DNA of 25,049 bases, taken from the IMG/VR virus record IMGVR_UViG_3300042557_000410, positions 1-25,049 of that record; one strand, given 5' to 3'. Numbering within the stretch: position 1 is the stretch's first letter; every line of letters starts with the position of its first letter. This document shows positions 1 to 7,490 of this stretch, piece after piece. The position numbers and the translations under genes are program-made. The notes below the pieces were generated by a model. That model worked only from the letters and a program-made list of their open reading frames with translations, made no database searches and was not told the origin of the DNA. Source of the DNA: a virus.

Positions 1-2
1 TG

Positions 3-1025
3 CACATAGCTTTTGGCAGTGCCGTTAATGACGCAGAGCTAAGGATTCAACAAACGACAAATGGCACGGCGTCTCAAATTACCATTGCAGCAAACAATGA
101 TGGTGGAGCGATTTACAATTTTATTCGTTCTGTAACTACTAGCGGCACGGAACATTGGCGCATCGGCGGAGGAGCAGCCGCATCGACAATGGCGTTTTCG
201 ACTGGTGGAACCGAACGCGCACGCATCGACAGCAGCGGCAACGTCGGCATCAACACGACAAGCCCTACGGGAGGTCGTCTTGTTATCGCACAAGCCAACA
301 GTGTTCAGCCTGCAATTCATCTGCCGACGGATGAAAGCACAATTCAAGGCCCAAATGCTGATACCCAGATTAAAATGGGCGGTAACCTTGTTTTGCAAAG
401 CGGCAATGAAACTTATGTTTCTGCAAAGAACGCATCCGGAAAAATTCTGTTCAGCACCGGCGCTACTCCAACCGAACGCGCCCGCATCGACAGCAGCGGT
501 AATCTGCTGGTGGGGACGACGAGTAAAATAGCTGGTGTAGATGCGCCAATTCAAGCCTATGCAAATGGTGGTTCAACTATTCTGGCTCAACAAGTAAGCG
601 TAACTGCGGATAATTTATCTTTGTGGAATAGTGCAAACTCAGGAAATCAAGTCTTTGCAGGTTTTTACACAGATAGTCCAAGTTCTCTAAGAGGTTCAAT
701 TACATACAATCGCGGCACTGGTCTTGTTGTTTATGGAACAACGTCTGACTATCGTTCAAAAGACATTCTTGGCCCAGTTGTTGATAGCGGTGCATTGATT
801 GATTCTGTTCCGGTTTACATGGGCAAGATGAAGGGTGCTACGCAAGAACGCCCAATGTTCATCGCTCATGAAACTCCTGCCTATGCTCACACTGGCGAGA
901 AGGATGCCGTGGATGCTGAAGGAAAACCGATCTATCAACAGATTGACACCTCTGCATTATTGCCAGTTCTATGGGCTGAAATTCAGTCGCTTCGACAACG
1001 TGTCGCGGCACTCGAATCCAAATAA
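3..1025 (+). CDS. Tail fibre protein, C-terminal part, with S74 chaperone domain
   Basis: The reading frame is open to the left edge, so the N-terminus lies outside the window; 340 residues are visible. The N-terminal two thirds are beta-rich, Gly/Ser/Thr-rich fibre sequence with the fibre motif TERARIDSSGN twice (near residues 70 and 157). From about residue 247 the sequence SDYRSKDILGPV, then MFIAHE, GEKDA, PIYQQIDTSALLPVL and a short coiled coil (SLRQRVAALE), matches the intramolecular chaperone of endosialidase (Peptidase S74) family. These domains drive fibre trimerisation and are then released by self-cleavage at the Ser of the SDxR motif; cleavage here is inferred from that motif. It probably binds the host surface receptor. 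The coding sequence looks more AT-rich than the head genes. S74 assignment is strong; receptor specificity is unknown. Confidence 0.88.
   Translation, partial: HIAFGSAVNDAELRIQQTTNGTASQITIAANNDGGAIYNFIRSVTTSGTEHWRIGGGAAASTMAFSTGGTERARIDSSGNVGINTTSPTGGRLVIAQANSVQPAIHLPTDESTIQGPNADTQIKMGGNLVLQSGNETYVSAKNASGKILFSTGATPTERARIDSSGNLLVGTTSKIAGVDAPIQAYANGGSTILAQQVSVTADNLSLWNSANSGNQVFAGFYTDSPSSLRGSITYNRGTGLVVYGTTSDYRSKDILGPVVDSGALIDSVPVYMGKMKGATQERPMFIAHETPAYAHTGEKDAVDAEGKPIYQQIDTSALLPVLWAEIQSLRQRVAALESK
210..500 (+). repeat. Direct repeat inside tail fibre gene
   Basis: A 30-nt unit beginning accgaacgcgc occurs at 210-239 and again at 471-500 with two mismatches. Both copies are in the same reading frame and encode TERARIDSSG. 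This is a protein-level repeat of a fibre motif that recurs in many S74-type fibres. It could also serve as a site for recombination between fibre genes. Confidence 0.75.
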
Positions 1026-1026
1026 C

Positions 1027-1170
1027 ATGACAACCGAACAAGCCCTCAACAACCTATACGCCGCCGCCCGCCTAGCTCCTCTGCCAGCCGAGCAACACGA
1101 AATCATCCGCAAGTCTGCGGAAGTGCTCGTCGAAGCTCTGAAGCCAAAAGAAGAGAAGAAAGCCGAATAA
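1027..1170 (+). CDS. Small helical hypothetical protein (47 aa)
   Basis: This short gene starts one base after the fibre stop codon and ends one base before the next start, which supports it as a real gene in a tightly packed operon. The product is predicted to be mostly helical, with a hydrophobic/amphipathic middle (EIIRKSAEVLVEALK) and a charged Lys/Glu tail (KPKEEKKAE). No Shine-Dalgarno site is seen; the ATG follows aataac, a context shared with several late genes here. I do not recognise a family. Its position right after the fibre could suit a fibre accessory or assembly protein, but that is position-based inference only. Confidence 0.6.
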   Translation: MTTEQALNNLYAAARLAPLPAEQHEIIRKSAEVLVEALKPKEEKKAE

Positions 1171-1171
1171 C

Positions 1172-1702
1172 ATGGCTGGCACCTCGGACACTAACTGGCG
1201 TTCTTACGTTGGCCCTGCGGACAACGGCAAGGTCGTTACGTCTGAGGATTGGCAAGCTCCAAGCGACCCTAAGCAATGGGACGACTTGTTTAAATGTTCC
1301 AATGTGGAAAACCTAACGGCTACTGGGCTGGTTATTCCTGCTAGCCGTGAGGACTCCATTGATTGTGTGCGCGGCAATGGCTATTCCTTCCAATCCTGCG
1401 TCATTCAAGGCTCAACGACGATAAAGGGAGCCATTGACGGGCTTAAGCTCAAGAACTGCGTTATAAGCGGCACAGTGGAGCTAGGTCAATATGACAACTA
1501 CTGGACTAAGGGCCGCGCCCCTACGCGCAATGTGTCCCTCATCAACTGTTGCTCGCCCGATGGGGAGCCTGTTCGCGTTAAGCTGTGGGATGCTGAGATG
1601 CCTGTGGTGCAGAATACCAATGTAAAACTGGTCAAGATACCAAAGTGGGTTTGGTTGCCGTATTTCTTGTTCCGTCGTTTGACGAATCCTAAATCTGTAT
1701 AA
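1172..1702 (+). CDS. Possible beta-helix protein of unknown function (176 aa)
   Basis: The central part (about residues 45-125) shows short beta-strand units with regularly spaced Cys/Asn/Val/Ile (FKCSNVENLTATGLVI, SFQSCVIQGSTTIKG, LKLKNCVISGTVEL, NVSLINCCS), typical of a short parallel beta-helix. The C-terminus carries an aromatic stretch, IPKWVWLPYFLFRR, that could be a membrane-associated or amphipathic segment. The gene sits between the fibre and the putative holin genes, starting one base after the previous stop. A fibre-tip, cell-surface or lysis-accessory role is possible but not shown. No signal peptide and no recognised catalytic motif are visible. Confidence 0.6.
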   Translation: MAGTSDTNWRSYVGPADNGKVVTSEDWQAPSDPKQWDDLFKCSNVENLTATGLVIPASREDSIDCVRGNGYSFQSCVIQGSTTIKGAIDGLKLKNCVISGTVELGQYDNYWTKGRAPTRNVSLINCCSPDGEPVRVKLWDAEMPVVQNTNVKLVKIPKWVWLPYFLFRRLTNPKSV

Positions 1703-1705
1703 GCC

Positions 1706-2104
1706 ATGCTCGATCTTATCACAAATGCTCTAGGTGGCGGTGCGCTCGGTGTCTTGCTCCGCATCGGCAACGGCTTTTTCGACAACTACAAGTCGGCCCA
1801 AGAGCACAAGCGTAAGCTAGAGGAGGCACGAGTCATGGCTGAGATTGCCAGCGACAAGGCGAAATGGGATGCGTTCACGGCTAGTCAGCAAGCGGCCACG
1901 CCTCCCGACAACATCTCGCCGTGGGCTGCGAACACCATCACGCTTTTTCGCCCAGTCATCACGCTGCTCCTCCTCGTGCTCGTGACCATCGTTTTCTTTC
2001 GCGTCACCGTTTCCGAGCAAGCCGACATGATTGATGAAATTCAGTTCTGCGCGTTCAACTGCATCGGATGGTGGTTTGGCGATAGGATGACCCGCAAGAA
2101 ATGA
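1706..2104 (+). CDS. Putative holin-like membrane protein (132 aa)
   Basis: The protein has an N-terminal segment with some hydrophobic character (LITNALGGGALGVLLRIGNGF), a charged helical stretch around residues 28-60 (KSAQEHKRKLEEARVMAEIA), one strong transmembrane helix at about residues 73-93 (ITLFRPVITLLLLVLVTIVFF), and a C-terminal aromatic segment ending WWFGDRMTRKK. A long helix followed by R-P-rich membrane segments and a terminal WWFG(D/T/S)R is a pattern I associate with phage 3TM holin-like proteins. Location in a run of three membrane-protein genes supports a role in lysis. Its stop overlaps the next start by 4 nt. A spanin-like or other membrane role cannot be excluded. Confidence 0.55.
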   Translation: MLDLITNALGGGALGVLLRIGNGFFDNYKSAQEHKRKLEEARVMAEIASDKAKWDAFTASQQAATPPDNISPWAANTITLFRPVITLLLLVLVTIVFFRVTVSEQADMIDEIQFCAFNCIGWWFGDRMTRKK

Positions 2105-2430
2105 GCACGGAGCCCAAAGACTTTGTTGAGGTGGCTCGCCTCTGGAAAGAAACCGGATGGCTCACGGCTGTCATCGGTGGCGCAGGAATGACCGCGCGTT
2201 TGCTGGCGAATCCGATCAAAGGTGACGTCTGGGAATCCGTTCGACGCATCGTGATGGCCGCAATCGTCAGCTCAATCGCGTGGTTCGTCGTCGAGCAAAT
2301 CGAGGTAAGCTCATTCGTGAAGGCAATTACCTACGGCGTTGCGGGCGTCATCTCTCCTGAGATTATCGACGGCATTACAAATTTAGCGAAGAAGTATTCC
2401 AAGAATCCGAGCAAGCTATTGAAGAAATGA
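2101..2430 (+). CDS. Putative holin (LydA-like, superfamily III)
   Basis: This 109-residue protein has a Trp-containing amphipathic start, a glycine-rich hydrophobic segment (WLTAVIGGAGMTARLLA, about residues 20-36), a second hydrophobic helix (VMAAIVSSIAWFVVEQI, about 50-66) and a third (VKAITYGVAGVISPEIIDGI, about 73-92), then a basic tail (KKYSKNPSKLLKK). Three short hydrophobic segments, a GG-x-x-R element and a charged C-terminus fit small phage holins of the P1 LydA type. A holin forms the inner-membrane lesion that times lysis. It overlaps its neighbours on both sides by ATGA. Which of the two membrane proteins (this or 1706-2104) is the holin and which an antiholin or accessory is not decided by sequence. 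Confidence 0.6.
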   Translation: MSTEPKDFVEVARLWKETGWLTAVIGGAGMTARLLANPIKGDVWESVRRIVMAAIVSSIAWFVVEQIEVSSFVKAITYGVAGVISPEIIDGITNLAKKYSKNPSKLLKK

Positions 2431-3035
2431 ACCCGAAGCTAATCACTGCTGCGCTCGCCGCAACTGTTGTCTGCTTTTCGGGCGTCGGAGTGATGACGGT
2501 GCAAAAGGTTTCGGAGAACATTGCGGCGAGCGACCGAGAGTTTGCGCTGACGAGTAACGTCCTGAGTCCGCTTTTCGACATTTACGGCTTGGCGATTGTG
2601 GACGGTCAGGCGAAGGCGAGCAAAAGACTGATCGACGGAAAAGAGTTTTGCGCTTCGCTGACCAAGTTGGAGAGCGAAGCCGAGCGACTAATCTTGGAGT
2701 TTGGTCAGCCTTCGGAACTCGTGGCGCAGCATAAACTCGTCAAAGCCTATTTGAAGAAAGCGCGCGAGGCGTGCGACAAGGGCGAAATCGAAACGCTGAA
2801 CTCGCCGAGCATGACCGCAGAACTTTATGGCGTCATCGAGCCAATGACCGCGCTTATTAACAAGCTCTTGCTCGACAAGCTCACCGTCTCGCGCACGCAC
2901 AAAGACGCCGCCGACTCGGCTTTGCTGACCTTTGAGCGGTTCGCCAGCGTCGCGGCTGGGCTTGGCATCGTGTTTGCGGTCGCGCCTTGGATTGGCAAGC
3001 GTCCGAAGATCGTAAAGAAGCGAGCCAAGCGGTGA
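2427..3035 (+). CDS. Membrane-anchored protein of unknown function in lysis block (202 aa)
   Basis: The N-terminus has a hydrophobic helix (LITAALAATVVCFSGVGVMTV, about residues 5-24) that could be a signal anchor. It is followed by a long predicted helical region rich in Lys/Glu/Ala and a second membrane helix near the C-terminus (about residues 172-190, containing VAAGLGIVFAVAPWIG), ending KRPKIVKKRAKR. The start overlaps the preceding holin-like gene by ATGA, so the two are probably translationally coupled. The topology would place the helical middle on one side of the membrane. An i-spanin-like or lysis-regulator role is possible given position, but no lipobox or spanin partner is visible. 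I do not recognise the family. Confidence 0.55.
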   Translation: MNPKLITAALAATVVCFSGVGVMTVQKVSENIAASDREFALTSNVLSPLFDIYGLAIVDGQAKASKRLIDGKEFCASLTKLESEAERLILEFGQPSELVAQHKLVKAYLKKAREACDKGEIETLNSPSMTAELYGVIEPMTALINKLLLDKLTVSRTHKDAADSALLTFERFASVAAGLGIVFAVAPWIGKRPKIVKKRAKR

Positions 3036-3062
3036 GCGATTTTGACGTCCGTCGCACTAGCG

Positions 3063-4004
3063 ATGGAACAAGTCATCACATTTGCAGCCTCGACCGGAGC
3101 CATTGACACCGAAGCCGGCGTCATCCGTGGCGTCTCGCTGATCACTAAAGGCCCAGCTCTCGGCCACGGCGTCATGATTGACGACAAGACCTTGGAGCAA
3201 GTGAAGACTGCCGCCGAGCAATACGCTGGCGGACTTAAGGTAAAGCTGAACCACTCTAGTGGCGCGGGCGACATTATCGGCTTTATCGACACGCTCCGCA
3301 TCGATGGCGAGAAGCTACTGGGCGACCTGCACTTGCTGCAAAACTCTCCGCATCGCTCTTACATTTTAGAGATCGCTGACCGGATTCCTGACACGTTCGG
3401 GCTTTCCATCGCGTTCTCTGGCCCATCGGAAAAATCATCCGACAAGCTAACGACTTTGCAACGCTGCTCAGAAATCTACTCGGTGGACTTGGTGGATAGC
3501 CCTGCCGCAAACCCTAGCGGATTTTTTGCCCGTAAACTGAAACAACTTCAGAGCGGTGAAGTTGAGCAACCCGAAGCAAAAATCGAAATCGAACTTCCTA
3601 TGAACGAAGAAATGAAAAAAGCCATCGAAGGCATGATTCAGTCTGCCATGATGGGCATGAATGATAAAATCGCTAAACTAGAATCCGCGCTTCCTCCTAT
3701 CGAGGACAAGCCTGCCGCTATGAGCGCGCAGAATGAAGTCGTGCAACTCGCTGCGAACACCGCCGCGCTCGCTGCCGTCAAAGAATTTGCCAAGTCGTTC
3801 GGTGCGCCTGCCGCTCCCGTCGCCTCGGCTGAGGCTCCCAAGCCTGCCGTGCAATCGCAGAAATTCGAGGAGATCGTCGCCGCCAAAGCCTCCGAGCTGA
3901 AAGGCGACAAATCTGCCGCGATCTCGTTTGCTATCAAGAATCACGCTGACCTTTACGCCGCTTATCGTGCGCGCGTGCAAGGCGGCGAAATCGTTAAACT
4001 CTAA
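3063..4004 (+). CDS. Prohead protease with scaffold-like C-terminal region
   Basis: Residues 1-160 match a phage capsid maturation protease. They include KLNHSSG with the likely catalytic His near residue 62, IADRIPDTFGLSIAFSG with the likely nucleophile Ser near residue 116, and YSVDLVDSPAANPSGFF, the conserved strand ending in VD-x-PANP seen in prohead proteases. Residues 180-313 are Ala/Glu/Lys-rich and helical, as expected of a fused delta/scaffolding domain that fills the procapsid and is degraded on maturation. I chose the ATG at 3063; a TTG at 3042 would add seven residues and has no better ribosome site. It is followed directly by decoration and major capsid genes. Unusually, no portal gene precedes it; the upstream genes are lysis-like. 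Confidence 0.85.
   Translation: MEQVITFAASTGAIDTEAGVIRGVSLITKGPALGHGVMIDDKTLEQVKTAAEQYAGGLKVKLNHSSGAGDIIGFIDTLRIDGEKLLGDLHLLQNSPHRSYILEIADRIPDTFGLSIAFSGPSEKSSDKLTTLQRCSEIYSVDLVDSPAANPSGFFARKLKQLQSGEVEQPEAKIEIELPMNEEMKKAIEGMIQSAMMGMNDKIAKLESALPPIEDKPAAMSAQNEVVQLAANTAALAAVKEFAKSFGAPAAPVASAEAPKPAVQSQKFEEIVAAKASELKGDKSAAISFAIKNHADLYAAYRARVQGGEIVKL
3600..4004 (+). CDS. Possible nested scaffolding protein (internal in-frame start)
   Basis: An in-frame ATG at 3600 (MNEEMKKAIEGMIQ) falls exactly at the junction between the protease domain and the helical scaffold-like region. Initiation there would give a 134-residue free scaffold, comparable to lambda Nu3 nested in gene C. No Shine-Dalgarno site is visible upstream, but most late genes here also lack one. 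The arrangement is seen in the sequence; independent expression is inference. Confidence 0.3.
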   Translation: MNEEMKKAIEGMIQSAMMGMNDKIAKLESALPPIEDKPAAMSAQNEVVQLAANTAALAAVKEFAKSFGAPAAPVASAEAPKPAVQSQKFEEIVAAKASELKGDKSAAISFAIKNHADLYAAYRARVQGGEIVKL

Positions 4005-4018
4005 TCCTATAACCTAAC

Positions 4019-4369
4019 ATGGCTACTTCATTCAACAACACTGGCACGTTCGTGGCTAATGCGGCTATCACCGCGTTCCGCCTCGTGTCCATTTCCGCAA
4101 ATCGTGGTGTCGGTCTTGCCGCTACCGCTTCGCTTCCTGACGGCGTTGCCGTCATCGACGCCGCCTCTGGCGATCAAGTCACCGTTCAATTCCTCGGTGG
4201 TAACACCGTCAAAGCGACCTTGCTCGCTGGCCCCGTGACCGTTGGCGATACGCTTTTCAGCGTCGCTTCCGGCCAAGTCGCCATCACTGGCACCGTCACC
4301 GTTGGCAAATCGCTGACCACCGCGTCTGACGCTGGTGCGATCATCGAGATGCTGCCTAAGAACATCTAA
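4019..4369 (+). CDS. Head decoration / capsid cement protein (DUF2190-like)
   Basis: This 116-residue protein is rich in Ala, Val, Gly and Thr with regular beta-strands. It resembles the DUF2190 family of capsid-stabilising proteins: an N-terminal V-A-N-A-A-I-T-A-F-R-L-V-S segment, a central GVAVIDAASGDQVTVQFLG, and GDTLFSVASGQVAITG preceding a terminal AGAIIEMLP. Such proteins bind the outside of the expanded capsid. Its place between protease and major capsid protein is the usual one. No Shine-Dalgarno site is present; the leader reads cctataacctaac before ATG. Confidence 0.8.
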   Translation: MATSFNNTGTFVANAAITAFRLVSISANRGVGLAATASLPDGVAVIDAASGDQVTVQFLGGNTVKATLLAGPVTVGDTLFSVASGQVAITGTVTVGKSLTTASDAGAIIEMLPKNI

Positions 4370-4392
4370 TCTCAACAATCTACTAAACTAAC

Positions 4393-5358
4393 ATGTATAC
4401 TAATTCTGCTGCAATCTTCCGTGGCGACATCGCTGGCGTGCTCGAACAAGCTAAGGACTGGGAGTCCGGTTTGATCGGTACGGCTGTGATGCCCGTCCTC
4501 AACGTTCCTGTCCGCGCTGGTCAGTATCCGTCTTTCGTTCTGAAAGAAGGCCAACTGCTCAAGTCCGAGGTCAAGAACCGCGCGCCTTACAGCACCTACG
4601 CTCGCGGCACGCGTTCTTTCAATCAGGACACCTACACTGCGCTCGAATACGGATACGAGGAAGCAGTCGACGATACCGTAACTCTCGACGTTGCTCGATT
4701 CTTCGACGCCGAGACGATTGCCGCCAAGCTCGCTAAACGTAAACTGCTCCTCGCTCACGAACTCCGCGTCGCTGGCGCGATGTTCAACAGCTCGAACTTC
4801 ACCTCGACGAACTCTGCCACGGCTTACACCACGGCAAACATCGCCACCTTCGACGCAGCTGCCGACGTTCAAGACGCGCTCGACCGTATGCTTTCCAAGG
4901 GCGAATCCACGAGCAACTGCAAGGTCGTGATCCCATTCCCAGTCTGGACGCGCCTGCGCGCCTCTACTAAATTCCAGAACCGCTTGCGTGGCACTGGTTT
5001 AAGTAGCGACACCATCCTCAACGCCTCGACGCAAGCTGCTGCCGAAGTGTTCGGCGTTGCCGAAGTGTTGATCGGTCGCGCTGCCTATGACTCCGCTCCC
5101 GAAGGCGTGGCATTCAGCTCCAGCAACGTCTGGGCGAACACCTACATCTGGGTCGGTAACGTCACCGAGGCCTCCGCTGGCTTCTTCGGTGGTGGCGCTG
5201 GCTTCACGCTCAACTGGTCTGAATACGGCCCAGCCATCGGCGTCAGCACCTACCGCGACGAGTCGATCAAATCGAACATCGTCCGCGCTTCGCACTACAC
5301 CGCCGAGAAGGTTGTGAACACGAACGCTGGTCAGCTCATCGCTACCCAATACAGCTAA
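4393..5358 (+). CDS. Major capsid protein (HK97-fold)
   Basis: At 321 residues this is the right size for a major capsid protein without an internal scaffold domain. The sequence shows an N-terminal arm, the region PVRAGQYPSFVLKEGQLLKSE, an A-domain-like region with YEEAVDDTVTLDVARFFDAE followed by a long spine-helix-like segment, and a C-terminal part (VWANTYIWVGNVTEASAGFF, then FTLNWSEYGPAIGVSTYRDE and KSNIVRASHYTAEKVVNTNAG) typical of capsid proteins of this type. Position after protease and decoration protein supports the call. The 5' leader is SD-less. A strong intrinsic terminator directly downstream suggests that abundant capsid message ends here. Confidence 0.88.
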   Translation: MYTNSAAIFRGDIAGVLEQAKDWESGLIGTAVMPVLNVPVRAGQYPSFVLKEGQLLKSEVKNRAPYSTYARGTRSFNQDTYTALEYGYEEAVDDTVTLDVARFFDAETIAAKLAKRKLLLAHELRVAGAMFNSSNFTSTNSATAYTTANIATFDAAADVQDALDRMLSKGESTSNCKVVIPFPVWTRLRASTKFQNRLRGTGLSSDTILNASTQAAAEVFGVAEVLIGRAAYDSAPEGVAFSSSNVWANTYIWVGNVTEASAGFFGGGAGFTLNWSEYGPAIGVSTYRDESIKSNIVRASHYTAEKVVNTNAGQLIATQYS

Positions 5359-5381
5359 TCCTTAAACGGATTTTAGTTCTA

Positions 5382-5412
5382 AAGCCTCACGCCTAACCGC
5401 GTGGGGCTTTTT
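5382..5412 (+). terminator. Intrinsic terminator after major capsid gene
   Basis: An 11-bp stem (aagcctcacgc at 5382-5392 with gcgtggggctt at 5399-5409, one G-U pair) closes a 6-nt loop and runs into TTTTT at 5408-5412, followed by a further T-rich stretch. This is a textbook rho-independent terminator 24 nt after the capsid stop. It would lower expression of the glycosyltransferase and tail genes relative to capsid, or require antitermination. Confidence 0.9.
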
Positions 5413-5461
5413 GTTTTGACGGTTCGCGCGCCTTCTATTGACCGAAGCAAAACACACGACC

Positions 5462-6847
5462 ATGACGATCTCACTCTGCGTAATTTGTGGCAACGAGGCG
5501 CACCACATCGAGGCAATGCTCAAATCGTTCGTCGGACTGATCGACGAACTCTCACTCGTCCGCGCCATCGGCTCAAAGGAGCCGGACAACACCGAGCGAA
5601 TTGCGCGCGGGTGGTGCATCGAAAACGGCGTCAATTTCGTTTTCAGCGAGTATCACAACGGAGTCACGGCGCAGGCTTGGAAGCACGTCGATTCGTTCGC
5701 CAAGGCACGCAATCAGGCTTTCGCGTATGCGACCGGCGATTGGCTAGTCTGGGCGGACTGCGACGACGTCTTGGCCGAAGCCGACGATCTCAAAAGCAAG
5801 CTCGCCGAACTCTCCGAGGAGGTGCTGATGGTGCGCTGTCCTTACGACGTGCGCGGCACCGGAAAGAAGCTGCAACGCGAGCGGTTCATCCGTCGCAGCG
5901 CGTTTCAATCTGGGCGTGTCTGGCATCACGACGTGCACGAAAACCTTCTGCTGTTGCCCAACGACCGTCACGTCGAATGGTCGACGCCGGTCTGGAGGCA
6001 TGAGCCAGCTTGCATAAAACAAGATAACCGCAAGCGTAACCTTGCTATTCTAGGTCGCAGCGTAGGCGAAGCGGCGACCCAGTATTTTTATATCCACCAA
6101 GAGCACTACTGCTCCGGCAATAAACCAGCCGCCGAACAGTTCGGGCGCATCGCGCTTTCGTTTCCGAACCTCGATGACTCTTTCCGGTACGAGGTTCAGC
6201 TCAACCTTGCGCGCATCTCGGCGAGTCGTCGCGAGTCCATGCAGTTCGCAATGGGAGCGCACGGCGTCTTTCCGTGGTGCCGCGAAGCCATCGCCTCAAT
6301 TATCATGCTGGCGTTTGAGAAGAACGACGGCAAGCGCGCGGCGTGGTGGGCGTCTCGGATGCTGACCTTGCCCGAACCGGCGCAGAAAGATCGTCCGTGG
6401 ACGCACGAATCGAAGTGGTACGGCTGGGCTGGGCATGATCTCGCCGCGCGTGCATATCGCTTGGCTGGCATGGTGGCGGACGCGAACGCGCTCCAACTGG
6501 TTTATCATAAGCACACCGAGCCGACCATCCGCATCACGCAAAAGACGCTCGGCAACTCGACGCGTTCTGTTTCATTCCGCGACGCTTGGCTCTCGACCGC
6601 GGCACGGCCTGAAATCGTCGAACACTATTTCCAGATCAAGGCCGACGACGCCGAGACGTTGGCGATGGCGAAGCAGTTCTTGCATTACGTCGGCGAGCCT
6701 ACTGAAACGCCTCGCGCCGTGATTCGCGTGAACGTCGAGGACGGCATGGTGCCGCCGAACAACTGGGACGAACGCGTGCTGACGTGCGGAGAAACCGTGA
6801 TTGATGCGGAGAACATCGAGCGAATCCTTGGAGCTAAAAAGCCATGA
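5462..6847 (+). CDS. Family 2-type glycosyltransferase with helical-repeat C-terminus
   Basis: Residues 1-110 match a GT-A family 2 glycosyltransferase: ISLCVICGNEAHHIEAML (the usual I-S-L-C-x-I-x-x-x-N-E start), KARNQAFAYATGDWLVWADCDDVL with DCDD as the metal-binding DxD motif near residue 100, and then an R-R-x-x-x-x-G-x-x-W-H-H-D-V-H-E-N-L element typical of family 2 enzymes that carry TPR domains. The rest (about 190-440) is helical-repeat-like. It should transfer a sugar from a nucleotide sugar; the acceptor is not known. It lies between the capsid terminator and the neck genes, an unusual place suggesting a virion protein as acceptor, though DNA or host glycans are alternatives. I use the ATG at 5462; an in-frame TTG at 5438 is less likely. 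The stop overlaps the next start by ATGA. Confidence 0.8.
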   Translation: MTISLCVICGNEAHHIEAMLKSFVGLIDELSLVRAIGSKEPDNTERIARGWCIENGVNFVFSEYHNGVTAQAWKHVDSFAKARNQAFAYATGDWLVWADCDDVLAEADDLKSKLAELSEEVLMVRCPYDVRGTGKKLQRERFIRRSAFQSGRVWHHDVHENLLLLPNDRHVEWSTPVWRHEPACIKQDNRKRNLAILGRSVGEAATQYFYIHQEHYCSGNKPAAEQFGRIALSFPNLDDSFRYEVQLNLARISASRRESMQFAMGAHGVFPWCREAIASIIMLAFEKNDGKRAAWWASRMLTLPEPAQKDRPWTHESKWYGWAGHDLAARAYRLAGMVADANALQLVYHKHTEPTIRITQKTLGNSTRSVSFRDAWLSTAARPEIVEHYFQIKADDAETLAMAKQFLHYVGEPTETPRAVIRVNVEDGMVPPNNWDERVLTCGETVIDAENIERILGAKKP

Positions 6848-7488
6848 TTCCAGAACCCGCAATCGTCGTCTGCACGAAGAACGCGCGTTGCCTCGACGTG
6901 ATGAGAGCGTCGATCAAAGCCTACGTTCCGCACGGCATCCGCACCTACGTTTCGCACGGACTCGGCCCGACCTTCGGCGAGGCTTACAACGAGGCGGCGC
7001 GCATCGCGTTCAAGGAACACGATCAACTCGTGATCTGCAACGACGACATTGTTTTCACTCCGACGACGTGGGCAAAGCTCATGGGCGACGTGAAATTACT
7101 TCGCGAGCATTATCCAGACCTCGGCTGGGTGGCGACTCGCTCGGACTACGCGCGCGGCGAACAGAACATCCGCAGCGGACGCGGGCAAATTGACTTCCTG
7201 CGGTTCACGTCGGAGCGAAACATTATTCAAGCAAGCGTCATCGCGCCAATCTGCGCGTGGATTCACCGCGACGCATGGGTGGATTTCCCTCCGCTCAACT
7301 GGTTCTCCGACGACGTGCAATGCCTCGACATGAAGCGACCGCATTTTATCTCGCGCGCCTACGTTCACCACGTTGGAAGCCAGACCTGCGGCAACGACGC
7401 CAAGAAGTGCATGGACGACGCCGAACCTTGGTTGCGCGAGAATCGGCCCGAGTTGCACGCGCGGTGGTATTTAACGAAAGGCGCATAA
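6844..7488 (+). CDS. Second glycosyltransferase-like protein (GT-A fold)
   Basis: This 214-residue protein starts with a short beta strand, AIVVCTKNARCLDVMRASIKAY, and has LGPTFGEAYNEAAR followed by DQLVICNDDIVFTPTTWAKLM. That arrangement (helix with N/E, hydrophobic strand, then NDDI as the DxD-like metal site near residue 61-64) is found in GT-A glycosyltransferases of family 2 type. Later residues include WIHRDAWVDFPPLNWFSDDVQCLDM and HHVGSQTC, matching the acceptor-side Asp and C-terminal His of that fold. It is translationally coupled (ATGA) to the preceding larger glycosyltransferase, so the pair likely acts in one pathway, for example addition of successive sugars. Substrates cannot be read from sequence. 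Confidence 0.7.
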   Translation: MIPEPAIVVCTKNARCLDVMRASIKAYVPHGIRTYVSHGLGPTFGEAYNEAARIAFKEHDQLVICNDDIVFTPTTWAKLMGDVKLLREHYPDLGWVATRSDYARGEQNIRSGRGQIDFLRFTSERNIIQASVIAPICAWIHRDAWVDFPPLNWFSDDVQCLDMKRPHFISRAYVHHVGSQTCGNDAKKCMDDAEPWLRENRPELHARWYLTKGA

Positions 7489-7490
7489 GT

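Noticed and set aside
3042-3062. TTG start for the prohead protease
   Set aside because: ATG at 3063 gives the expected N-terminus; TTG has no ribosome site.
4372-4872. - strand open frame opposite the major capsid gene
   Set aside because: Mirror of + strand codon bias; the + strand capsid gene is certain.
5416-5441. Promoter with ttgacg upstream of the glycosyltransferase
   Set aside because: The only TATTGA-like -10 is 14 nt away, too close; no other -10 is visible.
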